DNA of 64,000 bases, from NCBI RefSeq assembly GCF_026342405.1, contig NZ_JAPEMU010000001.1, positions 5,456,001 through 5,520,000 of the forward strand, read 5' to 3'. A program made the position numbers and the translations under genes. Within the stretch, counting starts at the first letter, position 1; each line of letters starts with the position of its first letter. The notes under the pieces were generated by a model. That model was not told the DNA's origin. It made no database searches and worked only from the letters and a program-made list of their open reading frames with translations. Below are positions 54,657-63,375 of this stretch, piece after piece. The DNA comes from Kitasatospora sp. NBC_00240 (GTDB lineage: Bacteria; Actinomycetota; Actinomycetes; Streptomycetales; Streptomycetaceae).

Positions 54657-54670
54657 CGCCATCGGCGAAC
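54657..54670 (-). promoter_or_regulatory. Partial ClgR-type site upstream of clpC
   Basis: Minus-strand GTTCGCC-N4-GCG resembles the ClgR operator GTTCGCY-N5-GCG, but with one base less in the spacer. Confidence 0.3.
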
Positions 54671-55301
54671 AACGCCCGCCTCGGCGCGGCCGCACCGGCT
54701 GCGGCTGGTCACACGATCTGCCCCGGCCGGGCCTCGCGGCCCGTCCCACCTGCATTCATACCCGGTATTCCGCCGGATCTCGCGCAGTTTCCGCGGTGGC
54801 GGTGTTCGCCTGGCGAGAAGTCGGCTGACGGGCCGCCCGGTCCGGTCGGCGCCGAGTCCGCCGGGGTGACGGCGGCTCAGTGGCCGGGTGGCCCCGCCCG
54901 CGCGCCTCGGCGCGACGGGCCCTCCGGCCGGGTGGGCCGGAGTCGGGGTGCGGCCGATCAGGTGGCACCCGCGTTACCGCTCCGCTCCTACAGCGTTGCA
55001 CAGCCCATGAGTGTTCCGCCGCCCGTACGGAGGTCCTGCGGCGCCCGCCGGGTCGTGCCGGGGCGCCCGGAACGGCGCCGGGCGGTGGCGGCGCGCGCGG
55101 GGCGCGCCCTCAGCACCGCGGGGCGCGGAGGAAGTCCTCCACGCCCCGAAAATGTGCCCTGTGCGCCGCGACGGTCGACCGGCCGCACGCCGATGGCGTG
55201 AGCGGCCCGCCCAAGGCGCCGGAAGCGGCTCTCCGGGGCCCTGTCGCGGCCCCGGGACGTCCTGTGCCCCCGGGACATCCTGTGCGGTGTCCCGAGCCGT
55301 T

Positions 55302-55655
55302 TCAGGACGCGTTGGCGCTCTCGTACGCCTCGCGGACGGTGCTGGGGACCCGGCCGCGGTCGTTGACCTCCAGGCCCTGCTCCTTCGCCCAGGCACGGAT
55401 CTTCGCCGTGTCCGGAGCGCCGGCCGCGGGACGGGCCACCGCACCCCGGCCGCTGCTGCGGCGGGCGCTGGTGAGCCGGCCGCTCTGCTTGCGGCCCTTC
55501 TCCACGTACGGGGCCAGCAGCCCGCGAAGCTTGTCTGCGTTCGTGCTCTTCAGATCGATCTCGTAGGCAACGCCGTCGAGAGCGAACGTCACCGTCTCGT
55601 CCGCCGAACCACCGTCGAGATCGTCTTCAAGAATGACCTGCACCCTCTGCGCCAC
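55302..55655 (-). CDS. lsr2: Lsr2 nucleoid-associated xenogeneic silencer
   Basis: The 117-aa protein has an N-terminal dimerisation domain (QRVQVILEDDLDGGSADETV, VTFALDGVAYEIDL) and a C-terminal DNA-binding helix pair with the minor-groove hook RGRVPSTVREAYESA. Lsr2 coats AT-rich DNA and silences acquired genes and biosynthetic clusters. GTG 55655 is chosen for family fit and has AAAGGGAAG upstream. An AT-rich promoter region lies just before it. Confidence 0.95.
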   Translation of the reverse strand: MAQRVQVILEDDLDGGSADETVTFALDGVAYEIDLKSTNADKLRGLLAPYVEKGRKQSGRLTSARRSSGRGAVARPAAGAPDTAKIRAWAKEQGLEVNDRGRVPSTVREAYESANAS

Positions 55656-55748
55656 GGGCTTCCCTTTCCGCGTAAACGACCCATTGCCTGAGGAAAGGAA
55701 ACCGCCTTTCTGCGGAAAACACAAACCCCTACGCCCGGCGGGACGGGT

Positions 55749-56285
55749 TCACAGGTGCAGCAGCATGCGCGAGTTGCCCAGAGTGTTCGGCTTCACACGC
55801 TCCAGGTCGAGGAACTCGGCGACGCCTTCATCGTACGAGCGGAGAAGTTCTTCATAGACATCCGTAGCGATCGCCGCCGGGTCTGCCGTACCATCGTCGG
55901 TTTCGTGGACCTCGCCGATCTCGACGAAACCGTGTTTCGCGAAGAACGCGACCTCGAACGTCAAGCAGAAAATCCGACGTACGCCGAGCCAGCGCGCGGT
56001 CTGCAGCAGCTTCTCCAGGAGCATGTGCCCGACGCCCTGCCCCAGGCAGGACGGATCGACCGCGAGAGTGCGCACCTCGGCCAGGTCCTCCCACATCACG
56101 TGCAGCGCGCCGCAGGCCACCACGATGCCGGTGTCGTCGCGTTCGGCGACCCAGAACTCCTGGACGGATTCGAACAGTGTGACGGTGGGCTTGTCGAGCA
56201 GAATGCCGTCCCGCGAGTAGCCGTCGATGAGCCGTCGTACGGCCCGTACGTCAGTGGTCCGCGCCCGGCGGATGGTGACCTCCAT
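55749..56285 (-). CDS. argA: N-acetylglutamate synthase-like GNAT acetyltransferase
   Basis: This 178-aa GNAT protein resembles the short actinobacterial ArgA (Rv2747 type), which makes N-acetylglutamate for arginine synthesis. The acetyl-CoA loop is CLGQGVGHMLLEKLLQTARW. The N-terminal TIRRARTTDVRAVRRLIDGY and EVRTLAVDP match the subgroup. An N-terminal kinase-like domain, present in E. coli ArgA, is absent. ATG 56285. The assignment to ArgA rather than another GNAT is by pattern. Confidence 0.75.
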   Translation of the reverse strand: MEVTIRRARTTDVRAVRRLIDGYSRDGILLDKPTVTLFESVQEFWVAERDDTGIVVACGALHVMWEDLAEVRTLAVDPSCLGQGVGHMLLEKLLQTARWLGVRRIFCLTFEVAFFAKHGFVEIGEVHETDDGTADPAAIATDVYEELLRSYDEGVAEFLDLERVKPNTLGNSRMLLHL

Positions 56286-56344
56286 GGCGGGACGTTATCG
56301 CGTCCCGGCGCCCGGGGGCGCACGCGTTTCGGCGCCGGTTCCGG

Positions 56345-56917
56345 CTACGGGGGGGTGCCGGGCCCGCTGCTGTCGGCCCCGGTGCGGGCACCGCTGTGGG
56401 CGCTGCTACGAGCCCCGCTATGAGCCACGCTATGAGCCCTGCTACGGGCGCCGCTATGGGCCCCGGTATCGGGCGGGGTTTCGCCGGCCGTATCCGGTTC
56501 GGCGCCGGTATCGGCTTCGGTGTCGGCCGGGGCGGGGCCGGGATCGGCGGGGGCCGGGAAGAGCGCCGCGACACGGAGTGCGTCGCGCAGTGCCTCCCGT
56601 TGCTCCGGTGACATCAGACCGAAGAAGTGCACCAGAGCCGCCGCCGGATTGTCACTGGTGCCCCAGGCGTCGTTCATGAGAGCCGCGCTGTACGCCTCGC
56701 GCGAGGAGACGGGTTCATATCGATAGGCCCGCCCCACCTGGTCCCGGCGCAACCAGCCCTTTCTGAAGAGCTTGTCGAGCACGGTCATCACCGTGGTGTA
56801 GGCGATATCGCGTTCCGTCTGCAGGTCGAGCAGAACCTCGCGAACCGTGACCGGGCGGTTCCACTGCCAGACCCTGGTCATGATGTCGTTCTCTAGTTCA
56901 CCGAGTTGCCGGACCAT
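56345..56917 (-). CDS. BlaI/MecI/CopY family repressor with repeat tail
   Basis: The 190-aa protein has a winged helix (about 1-75; LGELENDIMTRVWQWNRPVT, YTTVMTVLDKLFRKGWLRRD) and a helical dimerisation segment. A low-complexity tail of about 80 residues includes 4-residue repeats of the type (S/G/V/R)A(H/R)S. No adjacent BlaR/MecR (M56) sensor gene is present, so it is an orphan. TATCCT lies 9 nt before ATG 56917. The neighbouring argA may be a coincidence. Confidence 0.88.
   Translation of the reverse strand: MVRQLGELENDIMTRVWQWNRPVTVREVLLDLQTERDIAYTTVMTVLDKLFRKGWLRRDQVGRAYRYEPVSSREAYSAALMNDAWGTSDNPAAALVHFFGLMSPEQREALRDALRVAALFPAPADPGPAPADTEADTGAEPDTAGETPPDTGAHSGARSRAHSVAHSGARSSAHSGARTGADSSGPGTPP
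56393..56464 (-). repeat. 12-bp minisatellite inside the BlaI-like gene
   Basis: Six units of GCTAYGRGCSMY type (plus-strand view) at 56393-56464 encode the tetrapeptide repeats of the protein tail; the units are not identical. Confidence 0.8.
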
Positions 56918-57048
56918 AGTGGGGCCAGGATAGGGGAGTGAATCGGGCAAATCTTGCTAAGCCGGAGCAAACCGGCGCGCCGCCGCCCGGAATGGGACGA
57001 CGGCGCACGGGCCCGGTTGCGCGGTGATCGCGGGCCGATCGCGGACGA

Positions 57049-57171
57049 TCAGTCGGCGATGTCCTCCTTGGCCTTCTGGGCCCCGCCCTGGCTGCGGATG
57101 ATCGCCCGCACCAGGAAGCCGAATCCGACCGCCATGACCAGCGGCGGCACGATCGCACTCACGTAGTCCAT
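57049..57171 (-). CDS. 40-aa membrane protein coupled to lysS
   Basis: The ATG at 57171 lies 4 nt after the lysS stop, with GAGGAG in the end of lysS serving as its ribosome site. The product is MDYVSAIVPPLVMAVGFGFL followed by a basic and then acidic tail ending KAKEDIAD; residues 5-22 form one membrane helix. It is too short for usual gene finders. Similar micro-proteins are seen after lysS in streptomycetes by my recollection. Function unknown. Confidence 0.75.
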   Translation of the reverse strand: MDYVSAIVPPLVMAVGFGFLVRAIIRSQGGAQKAKEDIAD

Positions 57172-57175
57172 CGGG

Positions 57176-58744
57176 TCACTCCTCGTCGTTCTTCGGTGCC
57201 GCCGCGGCGGCCTTGGGCTCGGCCCCCCGCTGATCAGGCCGTACCAGCGGGAAGAGCACCGTCTCGCGGATGTTCTTGCCGGTGAGCAGCATGATCAGGC
57301 GGTCCACCCCGAGGCCGAGGCCGCCGGTGGGCGGCATCGCGTACTCCAGGGCCCGCAGGAAGTCCTCGTCCACCTGCATCGCCTCGACGTCGCCGCCGGC
57401 CGCGAGCAGCGACTGCGCGGTGAGGCGGGCGCGCTGCTCGACCGGGTCGACCAGCTCCGAGTAGGCGGTGCCGATCTCGGTGCCGAAGATCACCAGGTCC
57501 CACTTCTCGGCCACGCCCGGGATCGAGCGGTGCTGGCGGGTCAGCGGGGAGACCTCGGTCGGGTAGTCCTTGATGAAGGTCGGCCGGATCGCGTTCTCCT
57601 CCAGCAGGCGCTCGACCATCTCCAGGACGATCTGCCCGTGGCCCCACTCCTTCTCGAACGGGATGCCGTGCTCGGTCGCCAGCTTGCGCAGCTCCTCGAC
57701 ACCGGTCTCGGGGGTCACCTCGGTGCCCAGGTGCTCGGAGATGCCCGGGTAGACGCCGACCTCGGCCCACGGCTCGGCCAGGTCGATCTCGTGCTCGACC
57801 CCGTGCGGGTCCAGGCCCCGGATCACCGTGGTGCCCAGCGCGTCCCGGGCGGCGTTGATGATGGTCGCCCGGATCAGCTCGGCCTGGGTGTCGTAGTCGC
57901 CGTAGGCCTCGTACGACTCCAGCGAGGTGAACTCCGGGTTGTGGGTCGAGTCGGCGCCCTCGTTGCGGAAGTTGCGGTTGATCTCGAAGACCTTCTCCGC
58001 GCCGCCGACCACCAGCCGCTTGAGGTAGAGCTCGGGGGCGATCCGCATGAACAGGTCGATGCCGTACGCGTTGATGTGGGTCTTGAACGGCCGGGCGTTG
58101 GCGCCGCCGTGCACGGGCTGCAGCATCGGGGTCTCGACCTCGATGTAGCCGCGGTCCTCGTAGGTGCGGCGGATCGAGCGGACGACCTTGCTGCGCAGGT
58201 GCAGGATCTCCCGCGCCTCGGGGTTCACGATCAGGTCGACGTACCGCTGGCGGACCCGGGCCTCCGGGTCGGTCAGGCCCTTGTGCTTGTCCGGCAGCGG
58301 GCGCAGGCACTTGGCGGTGAGCTCCCAGCGGTCGACCATCACCGAGAGTTCGCCGCGCTTGGAGGTGATCACCTCGCCCTCGACACCGACCTGGTCGCCG
58401 AGGTCGATGTCGGACTTCCAGGAGGCCAGCCGCTCGGGGCCGAGCTTGTCCAGGGAGAGCATCACCTGGAGGTCGCCGGAGCCGTCCCGCAGGGTGGCGA
58501 AGCAGAGCTTGCCGCCGGTGCGGGCCAGGATGACCCGGCCGGTCACGCCGGCCCGCTCGCCGGTCGCGACGTCCGGCTCCAGGTCGGGGTGCTTGGCGCG
58601 CAGGTCGGCGATGGTGGTGGTGCGGGGGAAGCCGACCGGGTACGGGTCGACGCCGGCCGCCCGGAGCCGGTCCAGCTTCTCGCGCCGCACGCGCATCTGC
58701 TCGGGAAGGTCGTCGGTCGCGGGGACGCTGCTCTGATCGCTCAC
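57176..58744 (-). CDS. lysS: Lysyl-tRNA synthetase, class II
   Basis: The 522-aa protein has an OB-fold anticodon-binding domain (about 60-170) and a class II catalytic core. Motif 1 includes VETPMLQPVHGGANARPF, motif 2 is FEINRNFRNEGADSTHNPEF and motif 3 GGLGLGVDRLIMLLT. It charges tRNA-Lys. GTG 58744 lies 6 nt after TACCCT, so the transcript is probably leaderless. The tail is Ala/Lys/Asp-rich and the stop is followed at once by the 40-aa gene. Confidence 0.97.
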   Translation of the reverse strand: MSDQSSVPATDDLPEQMRVRREKLDRLRAAGVDPYPVGFPRTTTIADLRAKHPDLEPDVATGERAGVTGRVILARTGGKLCFATLRDGSGDLQVMLSLDKLGPERLASWKSDIDLGDQVGVEGEVITSKRGELSVMVDRWELTAKCLRPLPDKHKGLTDPEARVRQRYVDLIVNPEAREILHLRSKVVRSIRRTYEDRGYIEVETPMLQPVHGGANARPFKTHINAYGIDLFMRIAPELYLKRLVVGGAEKVFEINRNFRNEGADSTHNPEFTSLESYEAYGDYDTQAELIRATIINAARDALGTTVIRGLDPHGVEHEIDLAEPWAEVGVYPGISEHLGTEVTPETGVEELRKLATEHGIPFEKEWGHGQIVLEMVERLLEENAIRPTFIKDYPTEVSPLTRQHRSIPGVAEKWDLVIFGTEIGTAYSELVDPVEQRARLTAQSLLAAGGDVEAMQVDEDFLRALEYAMPPTGGLGLGVDRLIMLLTGKNIRETVLFPLVRPDQRGAEPKAAAAAPKNDEE

Positions 58745-58830
58745 CCCACCAGGGTAGCCAGCCCCGGGGGGTGTTCCGCGACGGGATATCCCGGTGCGCC
58801 GCGGCACCGGAGGCGTTGCGGGGGACGCGC

Positions 58831-58861
58831 GGAGGGAGGACGGCGTCGCCGTCCTCCCTCC
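58831..58861 (-). terminator. Terminator after the 263-aa gene
   Basis: A perfect 14-bp stem (58831-58844 with 58848-58861) with a 3-nt loop lies 16 nt after the stop of the upstream minus-strand gene. Confidence 0.75.
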
Positions 58862-58877
58862 GTGGTTCGCCGCCGGG

Positions 58878-59669
58878 TCAGCCGGTGCCGGTGGCCAGCT
58901 CCAGCTCGTCGTCGGCGGGCTCCGGGCGGGCCGGCGGCCGGGGGCGGCGGCCGAAGAGCTCGGCGGGGGTCGGCATCCGGTGCGGCTGCCCGCCCTGCGG
59001 AGCCGGCGTCGCGGGCCCGGCCTTGGAACCGGGGGCGGCCTTGGGCGCCGGCGCGGCCTTGGCCGCGGGGGTGGCCTTCGGGGTGGGGGAGTCGGCGGGG
59101 CTGCTCATCGGAATCCGTCCTCCAGCAGGGATGGGACCAGCAAAGGTGAGCTGGGCGCTCGGTGGTGCGGCGGGGTTGGGTACCGCCATGAGGTGGCGCT
59201 GCCCGGAGGTGAGCGCGAGACGCTCGCGGACGGCGGCCTCGGCGAGGGCGTGACAGCGGCCGGCCAGGTGGGACCGGCGGGAGCGTTCGGTGCTCCCGCA
59301 GGGCAGCCGGGACAGCGTGCGCAGCGCGGTGAGGTCCTCCGCGCCCGGCAGGTAGCCGTCGGCGACGGCCTCCTCCAGGCGTTCGAGGTAGCCGCCCGCG
59401 CTCCCCGGCAGGGCGGCCCGGTAGCGGGCCAGATCGGCGAGCAGGAAGGCGCGCAGCCGGCCGCCCTCCCGTACGGCCTCGTCGATCGCCTCGGTGAGGC
59501 GCAGGGCCTCCTGGACGTCTTCGGCCCACAGGCCGGCGGACTGGTGGCCGAGGACGGACAGCTGGGCGGGCACGGCGGGGTGCAGGGCTTGGGCGAGGGC
59601 GCGGCGCAGCACGCGGACTTCGTCGGCGCTGAAGGCCATGCCGCCGCGCGATCCGTGTGGCGTAGGCAT
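58878..59669 (-). CDS. Hypothetical helical protein with Pro/Ala tail
   Basis: The 263-aa protein has an N-terminal helical domain of about 165 residues (SADEVRVLRRALAQALHPAV, EAIDEAVREGGRLRAFLLAD) and a low-complexity tail rich in Pro, Ala and Lys ending MPTPAELFGRRPRPP. No membrane helix is seen. TAGTGT lies 6 nt before ATG 59669, so leaderless translation from there is likely; ATG 59639 is the alternative. I do not recognise a functional family. Confidence 0.7.
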   Translation of the reverse strand: MPTPHGSRGGMAFSADEVRVLRRALAQALHPAVPAQLSVLGHQSAGLWAEDVQEALRLTEAIDEAVREGGRLRAFLLADLARYRAALPGSAGGYLERLEEAVADGYLPGAEDLTALRTLSRLPCGSTERSRRSHLAGRCHALAEAAVRERLALTSGQRHLMAVPNPAAPPSAQLTFAGPIPAGGRIPMSSPADSPTPKATPAAKAAPAPKAAPGSKAGPATPAPQGGQPHRMPTPAELFGRRPRPPARPEPADDELELATGTG

Positions 59670-59993
59670 GGGTTGACACTACGTGAGGAATATCCGATTT
59701 GTCGGTAGTGTCGCGCCGAGCCCCCCGTTTGGCCCGAAACGATCACCACGGGTGCGCCGGAACGGCCATGACCAGCGGCGCGGCGCCCCGGCGGCCGACC
59801 GTCGAGGGCCCCCGGCGGAGGGCCCCGGCGGCGTCCGGCCCGGTGCCCGGCCCCGGCGCGGCGGGCCGTGCGGCGCGCACTGCGGGTGACGGCGGGGGCG
59901 ACCGCCGGGAAGTCCTCCGGGGCCGCCTGTAACATCCGCGCCGCGGGCCCCGTCATCCAGGTGTAAGGGAATTCAAGCGGGGGAGCCCAGCAG
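59670..59993. other. Intergenic region between the helical protein and the SigE-family gene
   Basis: This 324-bp region holds the divergent promoters. An inverted pair ACACTA (59676-59681) and TAGTGT (59706-59711) includes the leaderless -10 element of the minus-strand gene. The remainder is extremely GC-rich (over about 59760-59930) with no gene seen. Confidence 0.45.
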
Positions 59994-60536
59994 ATGGCAC
60001 GAGCGAGCGCAGCGGGTACGGCGGGGGAGGACGACTTCCTGGAGTTCGCCGTGGTCCGCACCGGGCACCTCTTCCGGACGGCCTGCCTGCTGACGGGCGG
60101 TGACACCCATCTCGCCGAGGACCTCGTCCAGGAGGCCCTCGGCCGGATCTACGCCCAGTGGTACCGCACCTCCTGGTTCGCGCCGCGGGCCAGGATCGAG
60201 AACCCGGCCGGCTACGCGCACACCGTGCTGGTCCGGGCGTTCCTCTCGCACCGGCGCCGCCGCAGCACCTCCGAGCAGCCCGTCCGGGAGATCCCCGACG
60301 CCGCCGCCCGGGAGGCCGACCCGGCACTGCGGCTGGCCCTGGTCGAGGCGCTGGGCCGGCTCTCGCCGCGCGACCGGGCGGTGCTCGTCCTGCGGTACTG
60401 GGAGGACCGCAGCGTCGAGGAGACCGCCGAGGTGCTGCGCAGCAGTTCCGGCGCGGTGCGGACGCAGACCGTCCGCGCCCTCGGGCGGATCCGGGCCCTG
60501 CTCGGGGACGGCCTGGCGGAGCTCGCGGACCGCTGA
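59994..60536 (+). CDS. SigE family ECF RNA polymerase sigma factor
   Basis: The 180-aa protein has sigma region 2 (TACLLTGGDTHLAEDLVQEA, then RIYAQWYR) and region 4 (ALGRLSPRDRAVLVLRYWED, then SVEETAEVLRSSSGAVRTQT), with the short linker usual in actinobacterial SigE-type factors. ATG 59994 follows GGGGGAG. The single-helix membrane protein 73 nt downstream is the probable regulator. Confidence 0.9.
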   Translation: MARASAAGTAGEDDFLEFAVVRTGHLFRTACLLTGGDTHLAEDLVQEALGRIYAQWYRTSWFAPRARIENPAGYAHTVLVRAFLSHRRRRSTSEQPVREIPDAAAREADPALRLALVEALGRLSPRDRAVLVLRYWEDRSVEETAEVLRSSSGAVRTQTVRALGRIRALLGDGLAELADR

Positions 60537-60609
60537 GCCCCACCCCCGGCGGTCTCCCGACCGTTCGCCAAGTCATCCGTGGAACGATCAGTAGAAGTGG
60601 TGATGAGAC

Positions 60610-61521
60610 ATGTCCACCGACCATGACCGGCCGGACCCGCAGTTCGAGCTGGACTTCACCCGGGCCCTGTCCCGGGCCGGCGAGGACTACGCCGTGCGGG
60701 CCGAGCCGCTGATCGCCGGCGCCCAGGTCCGGGGCCGTCGGCTGCGCCGCCGCCGGACCGCCTCCGTCGCCGCGAGCATCGCCGCGCTCGCGGTGATCGG
60801 CGCCGGCGGGGTGTTCGTGGCGGGGCCGGGCGTCGGCGGCGCCGGGCCGGCCACGGCGCCGCCGGTGAGCGCGGAGGAGTTCACCGCCCTGCTGACCGGG
60901 TCGCTGCCGGCCGGCACGGTACAGGTGGCCCAGGCCCAGGGGACGCAGGACGGGACGGCGCAGGTCCGGCTGATCCTCGACGACGGCGGGGGCGCGGCGC
61001 AGGTGATCTTCTGGGTCACGAGGGCCCCCGACGCGGGCCCTGGCCCGGAATGCCCGACGCCGCTCGTCGCCGGTGACGAGTGCGCCGTCGAGACCCTCCC
61101 GGACGGATCGTCGGTGGCCCTGTACAAATCCGGGACCAGGGCGGACGAACCGGCCGGCGCGCGGACCTGGTCGGCGCTGCTGTACACCGCCGACGGTTTC
61201 CGGATGCAGCTCCAGGAGTGGAACCGCGACCCGCAGCAGCGGGGGGCTCCGATCACCCGGGCCGACCCGCCGCTGACCCAGGCCCAGCTGACCGCCCTGG
61301 TCACGGACCGGAAGTGGCAGTCGGTGAAGGCCGCCCTGGAGCCCGAGCCCCTGGTGGGAATGCCGGAGCCGGACGGAGTGTCGCCGCCCACCGGGCCGCG
61401 GCGGCCGCGCACGCCGTCCGAAGGGGCGATCATCGTCCCGCCGACCGCCGGGACGCCGCAGGGCGGCCCGGCACCCGGCGCGCCCGTCCTGGGGGCGCCC
61501 ACCCCGGTACCCGGGCCGTAG
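60610..61521 (+). CDS. Single-pass membrane protein, probable partner of the SigE-family factor
   Basis: The 303-aa protein has a cytosolic N-terminus (1-45; DPQFELDFTRALSRAGEDYA), a basic stop (GRRLRRRR) and one membrane helix (TASVAASIAALAVIGAGGVF, about 50-69). An extracytoplasmic domain with a Cys pair (PECPTP, DECAVE) and a Pro-rich tail follow. Anti-sigma factors have this layout, but the zinc-binding HxxxCxxC motif is absent. ATG 60610 has GAAGTGG. The pairing with the sigma gene is inferred from the order. Confidence 0.75.
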   Translation: MSTDHDRPDPQFELDFTRALSRAGEDYAVRAEPLIAGAQVRGRRLRRRRTASVAASIAALAVIGAGGVFVAGPGVGGAGPATAPPVSAEEFTALLTGSLPAGTVQVAQAQGTQDGTAQVRLILDDGGGAAQVIFWVTRAPDAGPGPECPTPLVAGDECAVETLPDGSSVALYKSGTRADEPAGARTWSALLYTADGFRMQLQEWNRDPQQRGAPITRADPPLTQAQLTALVTDRKWQSVKAALEPEPLVGMPEPDGVSPPTGPRRPRTPSEGAIIVPPTAGTPQGGPAPGAPVLGAPTPVPGP

Positions 61522-61572
61522 CGGTGCCGAAGGGACGGCCGCGGCCTCCCGGGGCCCGTCCGGCCGGTCCGC

Positions 61573-62361
<789 letters not shown>

Positions 62362-62400
62362 GAGGTCCCGTAACGGCTAGAAGGGGTCTCTGACGAGGGA

Positions 62401-63372
62401 TTACGGACGCAGGTCCAGGCCGATGTCGAGGATCGGCGAGGAGTGCGTCAGCGCTCCCACCGCCAGGTAGTCGACACCAGTCTCGGCGACCTCGCGCGCG
62501 GTGGCCAGGGTCAGTCCGCCGGAAGCCTCCAGCTTCGCCCGGCCGGCCACCAGCGCGACGGCCTCCTTGAGCTGCGCCACGCTGAAGTTGTCGAGCAGGA
62601 TCAGGTCGGCGCCCGCCTCCAGGACCGGCGGGATCTGCTCCAGGGTGTCGACCTCGACCTCCACCGCGAGATCCGGGTACGCCGCCCGGACGGCCCGGAA
62701 CGCCTCGGCGACGCCGCCGGCCGCCACCACGTGGTTGTCCTTCACCAGCGCGGCGTCGGACAGCGCCATCCGGTGGTTGGCGCCGCCGCCGCAGCGCACC
62801 GCGTACTTCTGCAGCGCCCGCAGGCCCGGGTGGGTCTTGCGGGTGTCGCGGACGACCGCACCGGTGCCCGCCAGGGCGTCGGCCCAGGCACGGGTGGCGG
62901 TGGCGATGCCGGACAGGTGGCAGAGCAGGTTGAGCGCGCTGCGCTCGGCGGTCAGCAGGTCGCGGGTGCGGCTGCGGACGGAGAGCAGCACCTGGCCGGC
63001 CTCCACCAGGTCGCCGTCCTGGACGTGCCGCTCGACCTCGAACTCCTCCTCGCAGATCAGCGAGACCACGGCCTCGGCGACCCGCAGGCCGGCGACCACG
63101 CCGGCCTCCCGGGCGGTGAAGTCGGCGGTGGCGACGGCCTCGGCCGGCACGGTCGCGACGGAGGTGACGTCCTCGCCGCCGGCCAGGTCCTCGGCCAGCG
63201 CCAGGGTGGCGACGTCCTCGACCTCGATCGGGTCCAGCCCGGCCTCCTCCAGCAGCTCGGCGAGCTGCGGGTCGAGACCGCTCTCGTAGCCCTCGCCGTC
63301 CCCGCAGCCGCAGCCGTCGCCGCAGCCGCCGCTCTGCTCGGCCAGCGGGAGTTCTTCGTGGGTGTGGGACAT
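62401..63372 (-). CDS. nadC: Nicotinate-nucleotide pyrophosphorylase (carboxylating) with Cys-rich N-terminus
   Basis: The 323-aa enzyme converts quinolinate and PRPP to nicotinate mononucleotide. The motifs TRKTHPGLRALQKYAVRCGG, GGANHRMALSDAALVKDNH and LILLDNFSV are typical. The first 34 residues are an extra region with His3, His5, Cys17, Cys21 and Cys23 (GGCGDGCGCGDGEG), which could bind a metal. ATG 63372 follows GAGGAG, 3 nt after the nadB stop, so the nadB-nadC pair is translationally close. Confidence 0.95.
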   Translation of the reverse strand: MSHTHEELPLAEQSGGCGDGCGCGDGEGYESGLDPQLAELLEEAGLDPIEVEDVATLALAEDLAGGEDVTSVATVPAEAVATADFTAREAGVVAGLRVAEAVVSLICEEEFEVERHVQDGDLVEAGQVLLSVRSRTRDLLTAERSALNLLCHLSGIATATRAWADALAGTGAVVRDTRKTHPGLRALQKYAVRCGGGANHRMALSDAALVKDNHVVAAGGVAEAFRAVRAAYPDLAVEVEVDTLEQIPPVLEAGADLILLDNFSVAQLKEAVALVAGRAKLEASGGLTLATAREVAETGVDYLAVGALTHSSPILDIGLDLRP

Positions 63373-63375
63373 GGC

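Larger units (their letters stand above)
54420..55301. other. Large non-coding region between lsr2 and clpC
   Basis: This 882-bp region is on the same transcriptional axis (both genes are on the minus strand). I see no supported gene: open frames are arginine-rich and lack ribosome sites. It includes a nested palindrome (54588-54621) and a GTTCGCC site. Promoters for clpC should lie in 54420-54720. Confidence 0.5.

Noticed and set aside
54756..55278. Small minus-strand genes between lsr2 and clpC
   Set aside because: The frames are Arg/Pro-rich, have no ribosome site and no protein-like pattern.
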